NCBI GenBank assembly: GCA_003023565.1
Contig: PXSA01000039.1
Span: forward strand, 93,816 to 157,815
Direction of reading: 5' to 3'
DNA from: Halobacteriales archaeon QS_9_68_17
Lineage (GTDB): Archaea > Halobacteriota > Halobacteria > Halobacteriales > Natronoarchaeaceae
DNA: 64,000 nt
This document shows positions 54,181 to 61,663 of this stretch, piece by piece (position 1 is the first letter of the stretch; every line of letters starts with the position of its first letter). A program made the translations under genes and the position numbers. The notes below the pieces were generated by a model, which saw nothing but the letters and a program-made list of their open reading frames with translations, ran no database searches and was not told the DNA's origin.

Positions 54181-54649
54181 CCGAACGCCTCGCTGCTGCG
54201 GCCGACGCAGTCGTTCTCCAGCACCTCGCTCACGGTGCGGCCGAGGTCGTCCAGTTCCACCTCGGTCCCGCGGACGTCGTCCCGGTCGGGGGAGGCCGAT
54301 AGGTCCGTTGGAACCGCCGGCGCGCGGTGGCCCACGCCCTCGGCCGAGGGGGTCCAGTAGAAGCCGAACCCGTCGACGAGGTCCGCGTCGAGGACGGCCC
54401 GGAACTCGGCCTCCGTCAGGGAGGTGCAGTCGGCCCAGTCGTGGGCAGCCCACACCGCCTCATCGAGAAACTCCGCGAGCGCCTCGCGGCGGTAGTCGTC
54501 GCCGGCGTCCTCCGGTTCGTCGATAGCGTCGCAGTCGCCCGGGTTCCGCGCTCCGCAAGCGTCGGCGGGTCTGGCGTCTCGACATCGAGCGTCGTGTCTC
54601 GACCTGCGCGGCCAGCGGTAGGGGTTTTGCCCGACGCGATGCTTCGCAT
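54165..54649 (-). pseudogene. Small haloarchaeal conserved protein, frameshifted
   Basis: The main frame gives NPGDCDAIDEPEDAGDDYRR, EALAEFLDEAVWAAHDWADC, DGFGFYWTPSAEGVGHRAPA and VLENDCVGRSSEAFGYDWE to the stop at 54165. The start (ATG 54649, then TTLDVETPDPP) lies in a second frame, and the join is near a CGACGCTTGCGG stretch at about 54550. It overlaps the 3' end of the phosphodiesterase gene tail to tail by 16 bp. Function unknown. Probably one base away from intact. Confidence 0.55.
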
Positions 54650-54658
54650 CTCGCCGCG

Positions 54659-55243
54659 TCAGTCCGTGCGGAGCGTGTGACAGTCCCGACAGCGCGCCTC
54701 GTAGGACTCCTCGGCCCCGACCATGATCGTCGGGTCCTCCACGTGGGCGGGTTCGCCGCCGATGAGCCGCTGATTGCGGGTCGCGGGTTCGCCGCACTGG
54801 GCGCAAATGGCCTGGTACTTGTCGACGTACTCGGCGAGGGCGATGAGCCGCGGGAGCGGTTCGAACGGTTCCGCTCGGAACGTCTGGTCGGTCCCCGAGA
54901 CGATGACTCGACGGTCGTCGGCCGCCAGAAACTCGCAGAGGTCGACGAGTTCATCGGTGAAGAAGTTGGCCTCGTCGAACGCGACGACCTCCTCGCCGTT
55001 TAGCTGGTCGGGGACCTCCCACAGTTCCGTTTCGGGGTCCACCACGGTGGCCTCCCACTCGCGGCCGTTGTGCGTGCCGACGGTCGCCTCGCCGTAGCGG
55101 TCGTCGACCGCGGGCTTGAACGTCGCGACCTCCTGATTAGCGATTTCGGCCCTGCGGAGTCGACGGAGGAGTTCCTCGGTCTTCCCGGAGAACATGCAAC
55201 CGGTAATGACCTCCACCCAGCCGCTGTTCGTGATCTCGTGCAT
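54659..55243 (-). CDS. tdk: Thymidine kinase, type II
   Basis: A 194-residue type II thymidine kinase (thymidine + ATP to dTMP + ADP; salvage). P-loop GCMFSGKT is at 15-22, catalytic Glu in AFDEANFF near 88-95, and the lasso region holds a zinc site made of CAQCG (mid) and CRDC near the C-terminus. Standard length and apparently intact. A housekeeping-type gene within an otherwise accessory window. Confidence 0.95.
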   Translation of the reverse strand: MHEITNSGWVEVITGCMFSGKTEELLRRLRRAEIANQEVATFKPAVDDRYGEATVGTHNGREWEATVVDPETELWEVPDQLNGEEVVAFDEANFFTDELVDLCEFLAADDRRVIVSGTDQTFRAEPFEPLPRLIALAEYVDKYQAICAQCGEPATRNQRLIGGEPAHVEDPTIMVGAEESYEARCRDCHTLRTD

Positions 55244-55435
55244 ACCCGTACTGCGGGCGAGACAGCCTCAAAACGGTTGCTAGTTGGGTCGCCGAGCGCC
55301 CGGGTCGGTGGAAACGGAGCAGCACACGGCATCCGGCGGACGGATCGGTCACTCACCGGCAACACGTCCGCGGAGGCACCCAGCAGCGAGAGGAAGTCGC
55401 GGACGAAGAGGATACCCTACGCCGCCGAAGAGGAC
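55244..55435. other. Intergenic region without a gene
   Basis: No credible reading frame or RNA gene seen between the thymidine kinase start and the transporter debris. Confidence 0.4.
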
Positions 55436-55588
55436 TGAGGCGAGGGCCTCGGAAAGGCGAAGCTGATGGCGGCCAGCGCGTCCGTGCCGTACTGGCCCGG
55501 CCAGAACGTGTCCGCGAGGTTGTACGCCGTCCGGAAGAGGTTCGTCACTACGATCGACAGGAAAAACAGCGGTTTATCGATGCCGCCG
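55436..55588 (-). pseudogene. MATE-family efflux pump N-terminal fragment
   Basis: Minus-strand translation gives IDKPLFFLSIVVTNLFRTAY followed by NLADTFWPGQYGTDALAAIS and FAFP, the first-helix region of MATE (multidrug and toxin extrusion) pumps (TAYNxxDTFWxG...DAxAAIS). It stops shortly afterwards and the remaining 400 or more residues are absent. It abuts an ATPase fragment in the same orientation, so a deletion has juxtaposed pieces of two transporter genes. Confidence 0.6.
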
Positions 55589-55601
55589 GACTCAGGTCGA
55601 A

Positions 55602-55780
55602 CTCGCCGGGTCCTGAAGCGGCACGCCCATCGCTCTCTGACCGCTCGGGTCGTCGTCTCGCCGAAGCACTCTACCGTCCCCGCGGTCGGCTCGACGAGCC
55701 CGCCGAGCGCGAGTTGGAGGGTGCTCTTGCCCGATCCGTTCGCCGCGAGCGGGCGTAGCGCGTAACTCGCCCGAGAGAGA
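55602..55780 (-). pseudogene. ECF/cobalt-type ABC ATPase fragment
   Basis: Minus-strand translation yields LRPLAANGSGKSTLQLALGG and LVEPTAGTVECFGE, a Walker A region as in CbiO/EcfA ATPases (GxNGSGKST), then RAVRER; a frame change gives MGVPLQDPA, the expected Q-loop. Only about 55 residues survive. Directly followed by the MATE fragment. Confidence 0.6.
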
Positions 55781-55807
55781 CGCGAGAAGCAGTCGTGCCG
55801 CCCTCGG

Positions 55808-57264
55808 TCAGTACTTCGTCTCGGCTCCCGAGACGCCCAGTCGGTCGTTCAGTTGGGCGTCCAGCGCGTCGCGCTCGTCGCGCCAGCGGAAGAACTCGTC
55901 GCGGTCGTCGGGGTAGTTCGCGTACTGGTGCTCGAGCTGGTCGGCGTAACGCCGCGTCGCGATGAAGTCCGCGAGCGTCTCCAGCACCTCCCGCTTCGAG
56001 GTGTCGAGTTCGTCGAACCTGTCGTCCCTGAACAGGCTCCAGGCGTTTTTCACGACGCCGCTCGCGAGGTTCGCGACGTTTCGAACGCCGAACGAGTCCT
56101 CCTCGGAGGAGACGACGTCGGTGATCTCAGCCTCGGGCAACAGGGCGACGGCGGCCCTGACGTTCGCCATCCCGGCCTCCGACGCGGCGATGTTGTACGG
56201 GTCCTTGGAAGCGATCCGCGTCCCGAGGCCGTGCTCCGCGTAGACGAAGTAGTTGTGGTCCCAGAGGTCCGCCTCGGAGATGAAGCCGTCCTCGTCCCCG
56301 TGGACCGCCTTCGCGCCGTACTTCCCGGCCGAGTACCCGGTCACGGCCGCCCCTCTGATCCCCTTCCCGGAGACCGGATGCGTGGTCCCCGCGTTGCACC
56401 CGACCGTGACGTAGCCCGGCGCGACCATCGAGTCGAGCGGTCGGCGCAGCCCGAGCGCCGCGCCGAGTTTGTCCGCCTCGCCGTTGATCTCGGCGAGTTC
56501 CGCGCCGTCGAACTCGGGGCGTCCGCTCACGTCCTCCCGGAGCCTGTCGACGAGCGGGACCGGTTCCTTGTTCATCTGGAACCCGAGTCCGACGTTGATC
56601 TCCGTCGAGGTCCGCGGGAAGTACCAGACGTAGCCCATCTCCTCCAGCGGTTTCCCGACCAGCGCGTTGTCGTAGGGAACGTCGTCGGGGGTCAGTAACA
56701 CCTCCCGGTACGCGGAGCCGAACTGCTGGTAGTGCGGTTCCTCGAAACTGGTCTCGGGGTCGGCGGCGAGGTCGTCGAAGTCTCGCCGTCCCTGACGGCC
56801 CGAACGCCCTCGACCTGATCGTCTTGAAGCACGTCGTTGACCACGGTGGCGAACCGCTGTTCGACGCCGAGGTCCGCGGTCTGTCGGAGGAGGGCCTGTC
56901 CGAACTCGTATCTGTCGATGACGTTGCTGCCGCTGTCGTACGGCAGGACCTTCCGGACCCCGATCTCCTCGTCCCACCACTCGATCTGGTCGATGTTCTC
57001 GTCCACGAGGATATCGTCGTTCCCCGCGATAGCGACCATGTCGATCGGCCCGGGGTAGCGCTTCGAGTCGGTCGGGCTCTTCATCGCGTCGCCACAGGCG
57101 ATGTGCCCGGCGTTCTCCGCCGATTTCCGCTCTATCTGGAGAACCTCAGCGCCCGCGTCGGCCGCGGTCGCGGCCGCGAAACACCCCGCGACGCCGCCGC
57201 CGACGACGATGATCTCGTAGTCCGTCGAAGGCTTCGTACCCGTTCTCCCCGTGGCGCTATCCAT
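55808..57264 (-). pseudogene. Geranylgeranyl reductase-like flavoprotein with internal deletion/frameshift
   Basis: From ATG 57264: DYEIIVVGGGVAGCFAAATA (FAD-binding), NAGHIACGDAMKSP and VIDRYEFGQALLRQ, all typical of the digeranylgeranylglycerophospholipid / menaquinone-type reductase family. After VEGVRAVRDGE (near 56780) the frame changes and roughly 15-20 residues of the DAxG region are missing. The other frame carries on with YQQFGSAYREVLL, MGYVWYFPRTSTEINVGLG, GYVTVGCNAGTTHPVSGKGI and a normal C-terminus to 55808. The deletion removes part of the FAD/NAD core, so true inactivation is likely. It would reduce isoprenoid double bonds. Confidence 0.8.
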
Positions 57265-57385
57265 TCGTTACCGTTCATTGCGGCCTCATCGACTTAAATA
57301 GACGAGATCGAGGCGGGAGCGGAGACGCTACCGCCGGGTCAGCGGACCGACCGCCAGCCCGGAACCTGCGCCGACGCGACCGGAC

Positions 57386-57754
57386 TCATCGTAGCCGGAG
57401 GACCAGGTCGGCGACGACGAGCGCGACGACCGCGTTCCTGAGCGCCGACTGGGAGACCCCGAGCGCGCTCGTCGCGTCCGACGAGAGGCTGACGAGAAAG
57501 AGGGCCGCGGCGAGGCCGACCAACCCCCATCTGCGGAGGACGCTCTCCCCGTCGGGGTTCGCCGCTTCGGGAAACCCCGCGTAGTCCGCTCGCGAGACCC
57601 TGAACACTCGGCCGTCGTGAACCCGGTTTCCGGACGCGTCCGCGACGCGGAGAAGCGTGACGCCGTCGGTGACCCCGACGACCCGGTAGGTGCCGTCCGG
57701 GATCGCCGCGTCGGTCGCGCGAACGTGGTCGTACGGTGCGGGGTCGTCGGCCAT
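57386..57754 (-). CDS. Small protein with C-terminal membrane segments, 122 aa
   Basis: An N-terminal soluble part (DGTYRVVGVTDGVTLLRVAD, NRVHDGRVFRVSRADYAGFP) and two hydrophobic stretches near 78-95 (GLVGLAAALFLVSLSS) and 106-120 (RNAVVALVVADLVLRL). Such proteins are common and uncharacterised in haloarchaea. The ATG at 57754 is chosen since the upstream extension is Arg/Ser-rich. Divergent from the PadR gene. Confidence 0.65.
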   Translation of the reverse strand: MADDPAPYDHVRATDAAIPDGTYRVVGVTDGVTLLRVADASGNRVHDGRVFRVSRADYAGFPEAANPDGESVLRRWGLVGLAAALFLVSLSSDATSALGVSQSALRNAVVALVVADLVLRLR

Positions 57755-57869
57755 CCTTGTCGACGCGACGTCGCAGCGACGGAAATACCCTTCTCCCCGT
57801 GCCCCGCGTACATCTCCCCCGACTATTAAGTAACAAGGTGTCGCTACCTCGTGATGAGGATAATTCAAA

Positions 57870-58172
57870 ATGTTCGACCTGACTGGTTTCCAACGCGACC
57901 TGTTGTACGTCATCGCCGGGCAAGAGGACCCCCACGGGCTGGCGGTCAAAGAGGAAATGGAGAGCTACTACGAGAAGAAAGTACACCACGGACGACTGTA
58001 TCCGAATCTCGATACGCTCGTCGATAAGGGTCTCGTCGACAAGAGCGAGAAGGATCAGCGGACGAACGCGTACCGGCTCACGGGCCGGGGGGAACGCGAG
58101 ATAGAGGACCGACAGCAGTGGGAGAACCGATACGTGGACGACGAAAGCGAGGTCGCGAGCCCCGCGCAGTAA
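57870..58172 (+). CDS. PadR family transcriptional regulator
   Basis: A 100-residue single-domain PadR regulator: FDLTGFQRDLLYVIAGQEDP, a recognition helix around VKEEMESYYEKKVHHGRLYP, and the wing with GLVDKSEKDQRTNAYRLTGR. PadR proteins repress their own and neighbouring genes, often of efflux pumps or phenolic-acid decarboxylation. Nearby MATE debris fits the former. An AT-rich GAGGATAATTCAAA sequence precedes the ATG. Confidence 0.9.
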   Translation: MFDLTGFQRDLLYVIAGQEDPHGLAVKEEMESYYEKKVHHGRLYPNLDTLVDKGLVDKSEKDQRTNAYRLTGRGEREIEDRQQWENRYVDDESEVASPAQ

Positions 58173-58277
58173 CCTCTCGGTCCGACCCGAACCCGTGCGA
58201 GCGCGGCCGAGAGGACCAAGCGGGCGTTGACCGACTCGCTCCCGATCACCGCGAACCCAGCGAAGACGCCGACGTAG

Positions 58278-58550
58278 GCCATCGACGCGCTCGCCGGGGA
58301 CGACGAACCGCGCGACGGGCTCGCGGCGCTGCTCGGCACCGACCGGGTGGCGGTCCGGGTCAAGGAGGAGGGCAGCCCCCTCGCGGTGACCATCGCGGAC
58401 GACGTGGTCTACATGCTGTTGCGCGACGAAAACGGCGTCCTGCAGGCGTCCGTCGACACCGACGACGCGGTTCGCTCGCGGGCGACGGACACGTACGACC
58501 ACTACCGACGGACCGCCGCGACTCTCGAACGCGACGTACTGACGGAGTGA
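58278..58550 (+). pseudogene. C-terminal fragment of an unrecognised protein
   Basis: The open frame begins immediately after an in-frame TAG (58275) with no start codon until GTG 58347. It reads AIDALAGDDEPRDGLAALLG, VRVKEEGSPLAVTIADDVVY, QASVDTDDAVRSRATDTYDH and ends normally. The pattern resembles the C-terminal domain of haloarchaeal winged-helix regulators, but I cannot name the family. The N-terminal part, presumably a wHTH, is not found upstream. Confidence 0.4.
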
Positions 58551-58649
58551 GCCGCCGGCGACGAACCGTGGCGAACCGAATCGGCCCGCGAGACGCGCCC
58601 GTCGCCGGACCGCGCCGAGCGCGCCGGAACATCGTAGCAACTATATTGT

Positions 58650-58665
58650 TTTAGGTTGGCCTAAA
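58650..58665. promoter_or_regulatory. DtxR/SirR-type metal-regulator box
   Basis: TTTAGG (58650-58655) and CCTAAA (58660-58665) form a perfect inverted repeat around TTGG. The TTAGG...CCTAA core is the recognition pattern of DtxR-family iron/manganese repressors, which haloarchaea possess (SirR/Idr). It lies between the TATA element (CTATATT, 58641-58647) and the ATG at 58671, where bound repressor would block transcription. Confidence 0.65.
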
Positions 58666-58670
58666 TCATA

Positions 58671-58763
58671 ATGGCGAAGCTGACCACCCGGTTCCGTCGC
58701 AGTGCGACCCACCACGGACCGATCCCCGATCCCGCAGCGACGGAGGTGACCGGCGATGTCTGA
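58671..58763 (+). CDS. 30-residue mini-protein ahead of the flavoprotein gene
   Basis: ATG 27 nt after a TATA box (leaderless position) opens a 30-codon ORF: basic N-terminal half (MAKLTTRFRRSATHHGP) and acidic end. Its stop overlaps the flavoprotein start by 8 nt, so the two are probably translationally coupled. The paired His and the DtxR-type box upstream hint at a metal link. Either a genuine small protein or a leader that sets translation of the downstream gene. Confidence 0.5.
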   Translation: MAKLTTRFRRSATHHGPIPDPAATEVTGDV

Positions 58764-59661
58764 GGCGCGACGGACGGCTCCGGTCCGCACCGACAAGACG
58801 GACGCACCGGCTAGCGACGACTACGACGTCGTGGTCGTCGGCGGTGGCGCGTCCGGCCTCGCCGCGGCGGTGTTCACGGCGAGATACGGCCTCGATACGG
58901 TGGTTCTCGACCGGGGCGTGTCGGCGATCCGCCGGTGTTACGCCGTCGAGAACTACCCCGGGTTTCTGGGGATCGATCCGGAGTCGTTCCTCTCGCTCGC
59001 TCGGGGGCACGTCCGCTACGAGGGCGGGGAAGTCGTCGACCGCCACGTGCGCCGCGTCGAACGGGAGGACGGTGCGTTCCGCGTTCGGACCGACGGGGAC
59101 GACGGGGACGAGGGCGCGGCCCTCCGCGCGGACTACGTCGTCGCCGCGACGGCGTACGACGCGGACTATCTGGCGGGCCTCCGAGACGGCGAGTTCCACG
59201 GCGAGGGCGACCACCCCGTCGACGCGGACGAGGCGACCGGCCGGACCGACGTGGACGGCCTCTACGTCGCCGGATGGCTCTCGGGCGACCCGCATCAGGT
59301 CGTCATCAGCGCGGGGCACGGCGCACGGGTCGCCAAGTCGCTCGTCCGGGACCACCGCGTGAACGAGGAGGGGTTCTGGGAGGAGGTCGCACAGTTCTGG
59401 GACTGGTGCGTCGAGGAGGGCACCTACGGCGGCGAGGACTGGGAGGCCCACGTCGGCGAGTGGGTCGACGAGCGGATCCCCGAGGACCGCGACCTCGACG
59501 AGGACCGGATCGCGGCGGTCCGACGGGCGATCAAGGAGGAGCGCCGCGACATCCAGACGACAGCGGCGGAGCGAGCGGAGCGCCTTCGCGACGCCCGTGC
59601 ACTGCTCGACGAGGTGGTAAGCGAGGGGATACCCGAACCGGCGTCCCCCGACGCGGAATAG
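58756..59661 (+). CDS. Thioredoxin-reductase-like FAD/NAD(P) oxidoreductase
   Basis: A 301-residue flavoprotein: FAD motif VVVVGGGASGLAAAVFTARY (about 25-44), RRCYAVENYPGFLGID, and a second FAD site GRTDVDGLYVAGWLSGDPHQ. The redox-active CxxC of classical thioredoxin reductases is absent, and the C-terminal 100 residues are an extra helical, Glu/Arg-rich extension (VGEWVDERIPEDRDLDEDRI). Because a DtxR-type box lies upstream, a role in iron uptake or siderophore reduction is suggested but unproven. Confidence 0.85.
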   Translation: MSEARRTAPVRTDKTDAPASDDYDVVVVGGGASGLAAAVFTARYGLDTVVLDRGVSAIRRCYAVENYPGFLGIDPESFLSLARGHVRYEGGEVVDRHVRRVEREDGAFRVRTDGDDGDEGAALRADYVVAATAYDADYLAGLRDGEFHGEGDHPVDADEATGRTDVDGLYVAGWLSGDPHQVVISAGHGARVAKSLVRDHRVNEEGFWEEVAQFWDWCVEEGTYGGEDWEAHVGEWVDERIPEDRDLDEDRIAAVRRAIKEERRDIQTTAAERAERLRDARALLDEVVSEGIPEPASPDAE

Positions 59662-59845
59662 GACACGACGGGATCGGGAACCTCTTTGAGGGGGACCGAT
59701 TCGTAGGAGGCATGGAACCGCGCGGGCCGCGGGACGGCCGGATACCGCTCGCCGACGACCGCCAGTCGCGTCGCCGGACGCTCGCCGTCGTCCGTCAGCC
59801 GCGTCGCCGGGGACGGGCGGCGGCCGTCGATCGGTCCGACGACGC

Positions 59846-60838
59846 ATGATACCCGGCGCTCGTCGGTCCGTCCCGGGACTGCTCCTGCTCGCGGCCGTCG
59901 CCGGCGCGGCGTACTTTCTGGGGGACGCGATCCCGTTCGTTACCCCGCTCGTGCTCGCTATCGCCGTCGGCGCGCTCATCGCCAACGCCGTCCGACTCCC
60001 CGCGTGGGCGGAACGGGGAGTCGCGAAGCACTCGGCGCTGCTGGAGGCCGGGATCGTCCTCCTCGGCGCGAGCCTCTCGGTCGAAGCGATAGTCGCCGCG
60101 GGTCCGATGCTCGTCGGTCTCATCGGCGCGGTGGTAGCGTTCGGCCTGGCGCTCGTGCAGGCGCTCTCGCGCCTCGCCGACCTTGAGGAGCGGATGGGGT
60201 CGCTGCTGGCGGCGGGGTCGAGCGTCTGCGGCGTCTCGGCCATCGCCGCCGTGGCCCCGGTCTGCGACGCCGACGAGTCGCAGATCGCCCACGCCGCGGC
60301 GACGATCCTCCTGTTCGACGCGGTCACGCTCGTCGCGTTCCCGGCGGTCGGCCGCCTGCTCGACGTCGCGCCGCGCCCGTTCGGCGTCTGGATCGGCCTC
60401 TCGATGTTCTCGACCGGCCCCGTCGCGGCCGCCGGGTTCGCACACTCCTCGGTCGCCGGGCGGTGGGCGACGATGACGAAACTCGCCCGCAACGCCCTGA
60501 TCGGCGTCGTCGCCGTCTGGTACTCGATCAGGTACACCGGCCGGACAGCGGAGGCGGTCGACCGCCCGGTGTGGCAGGTCTGGATCGACTTCCCCAAGTT
60601 CCTGATCGGGTTCGTCCTCGTCGCCCTGCTGACGAACGTCGGCGCGATCCCCGCGGGCGCGGTCGACCCGATCCTGACGGCGTCGGACGCGTTGTTCCTG
60701 CTCGCGTTCGCCGGCCTCGGCTTCGAGATCCGCCTCGACGAACTGCGAAACGCCGGCGTCGTCCCCGCGGTCATCGTCGGCGCGTATCTCCTCGCCGTGA
60801 GCGCGGTGACGTACGTCCTCGTGGGCCTACTGTTCTGA
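59846..60838 (+). CDS. YeiH/UPF0324 family permease (putative sulfate exporter family)
   Basis: A 330-residue polytopic protein with about 10 hydrophobic segments. It has the family core: HSALLEAGIVLLGASLSVEA near 60-80 and the signature AAGSSVCGVSAIAAVAPVCD near 125-145, then AAATILLFDAVTLVAFPAVG and MTKLARNALIGVVAVWYSIR. Members are often annotated as sulfate exporters; the true substrate is not established. It is in the same direction as the flavoprotein gene, 184 bp downstream. Confidence 0.9.
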   Translation: MIPGARRSVPGLLLLAAVAGAAYFLGDAIPFVTPLVLAIAVGALIANAVRLPAWAERGVAKHSALLEAGIVLLGASLSVEAIVAAGPMLVGLIGAVVAFGLALVQALSRLADLEERMGSLLAAGSSVCGVSAIAAVAPVCDADESQIAHAAATILLFDAVTLVAFPAVGRLLDVAPRPFGVWIGLSMFSTGPVAAAGFAHSSVAGRWATMTKLARNALIGVVAVWYSIRYTGRTAEAVDRPVWQVWIDFPKFLIGFVLVALLTNVGAIPAGAVDPILTASDALFLLAFAGLGFEIRLDELRNAGVVPAVIVGAYLLAVSAVTYVLVGLLF

Positions 60839-61199
60839 GACCGCCCGTAGGACGATGTCGGTCCCGCGCATCAGGCGGTGCTCCGGACGGCTCGCCACGC
60901 TCTTGCCGCCACCAGTGTGGCGTGACTCCGTGACGCCGAGCAACGACTGCTCTCTGCGGTGCCGATAGACGCGACCCTGACTCAGTGGGTCACTCCCGTC
61001 GTTGTCAGCGACGTCGCTGTACAGCATCAGCGAGGTCCCTGAAGGGGGCGGTCCCGGCGTCGCTTTCCTGTCTCTGACGCGGACCGGAACTGATAGTTTC
61101 CCGAGACAGGGTGAGAACGGGAAAAACGAGAACAGCGCCGATCCCTCGTTGCATACTACGTTCCGATCCGCATTGCTGTCTCTGTTTTGGGCACACTAT
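60839..61199. other. Region with a possible gene remnant
   Basis: A minus-strand open frame of 66 codons (61027 to 60827) reads QGRVYRHRREQSLLGVTESR and ends LMRGTDIVLRAVSEQ, overlapping the YeiH 3' end. It could be the C-terminal tail of a lost gene, but I do not recognise it. No other signal seen. Confidence 0.3.
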
Positions 61200-61590
61200 T
61201 TGTATTCAGGCCTGACAAATTCGACTGCTGCGCGTTCGTATGGTGACCACGACACACACATCGGCTGGCAGGTCGCCCACCGCAATGCGGGCCACCTCGC
61301 CAGCCTCGCTGCTGACAGAGGCCACGACTGGATGAATTTGCACGAAAAGCTCCGCGAAGACGGCGTGAGACCGCTGATCAACCGTCTCGAGTTCCGGCCC
61401 ATCGACCACGCGCACGACGCGCGGATCGGTGGGCCTCGATACCGCCAACGAGCAACGCATGAGACCGTTTTTTTCGACGATCAAGCGCACGCTCGGCGAC
61501 GCCATGCGTGCGCGAACTCGACACGGTGCGTTTCGTGAACTCGTTTCGATGTGTGCGTATCACGACATTAAGCGAGCAGTGAACCCGTGA
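61200..61590 (+). mobile_element. IS5-family transposase C-terminal remnant
   Basis: Translation gives DHDTHIGWQVAHRNAGHLAS, LAADRGHDWMNLHEKLREDG, VRPLINRLEFRPIDHAHDAR, the second half of IS5-type (DDE) transposases; the Asp in ADRGHD is the second catalytic residue. At a 7-T run (61468-61474) the frame shifts, after which FSTIKRTLGDAMRARTRHGA and FRELVSMCAYHDIKRAVNP complete the C-terminus, including the region of the catalytic Glu (ETVFF). The N-terminal half and both terminal inverted repeats are not visible. An inactive remnant about 75 bp from the GH42 gene end. Confidence 0.75.
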
Positions 61591-61663
61591 AATCATGCCA
61601 CTTCCGACGATTCAGCACGGTCGTCTCTTTCGACTTGGAGCTCGTAAAAGGGTGTCCCGTCCC

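Noticed and set aside
58055-58393. Minus-strand hydrophobic segment (AYVGVFAGFAVIG) suggesting a transporter piece
   Set aside because: Only about 40 residues look membrane-like and they overlap the plus-strand fragment at 58278; too little to assign.
59713-59850. 45-codon frame between the flavoprotein and YeiH genes, ending in an ATGA overlap
   Set aside because: The translation is mainly Arg/Asp with CGTCGCCGG-type repetition; no motif or promoter is convincing, so I did not list it as a gene.
58666-60774. A 702-codon minus-strand frame spanning the flavoprotein and YeiH genes
   Set aside because: It covers two genes with strong family motifs on the other strand and shows no recognisable domain.
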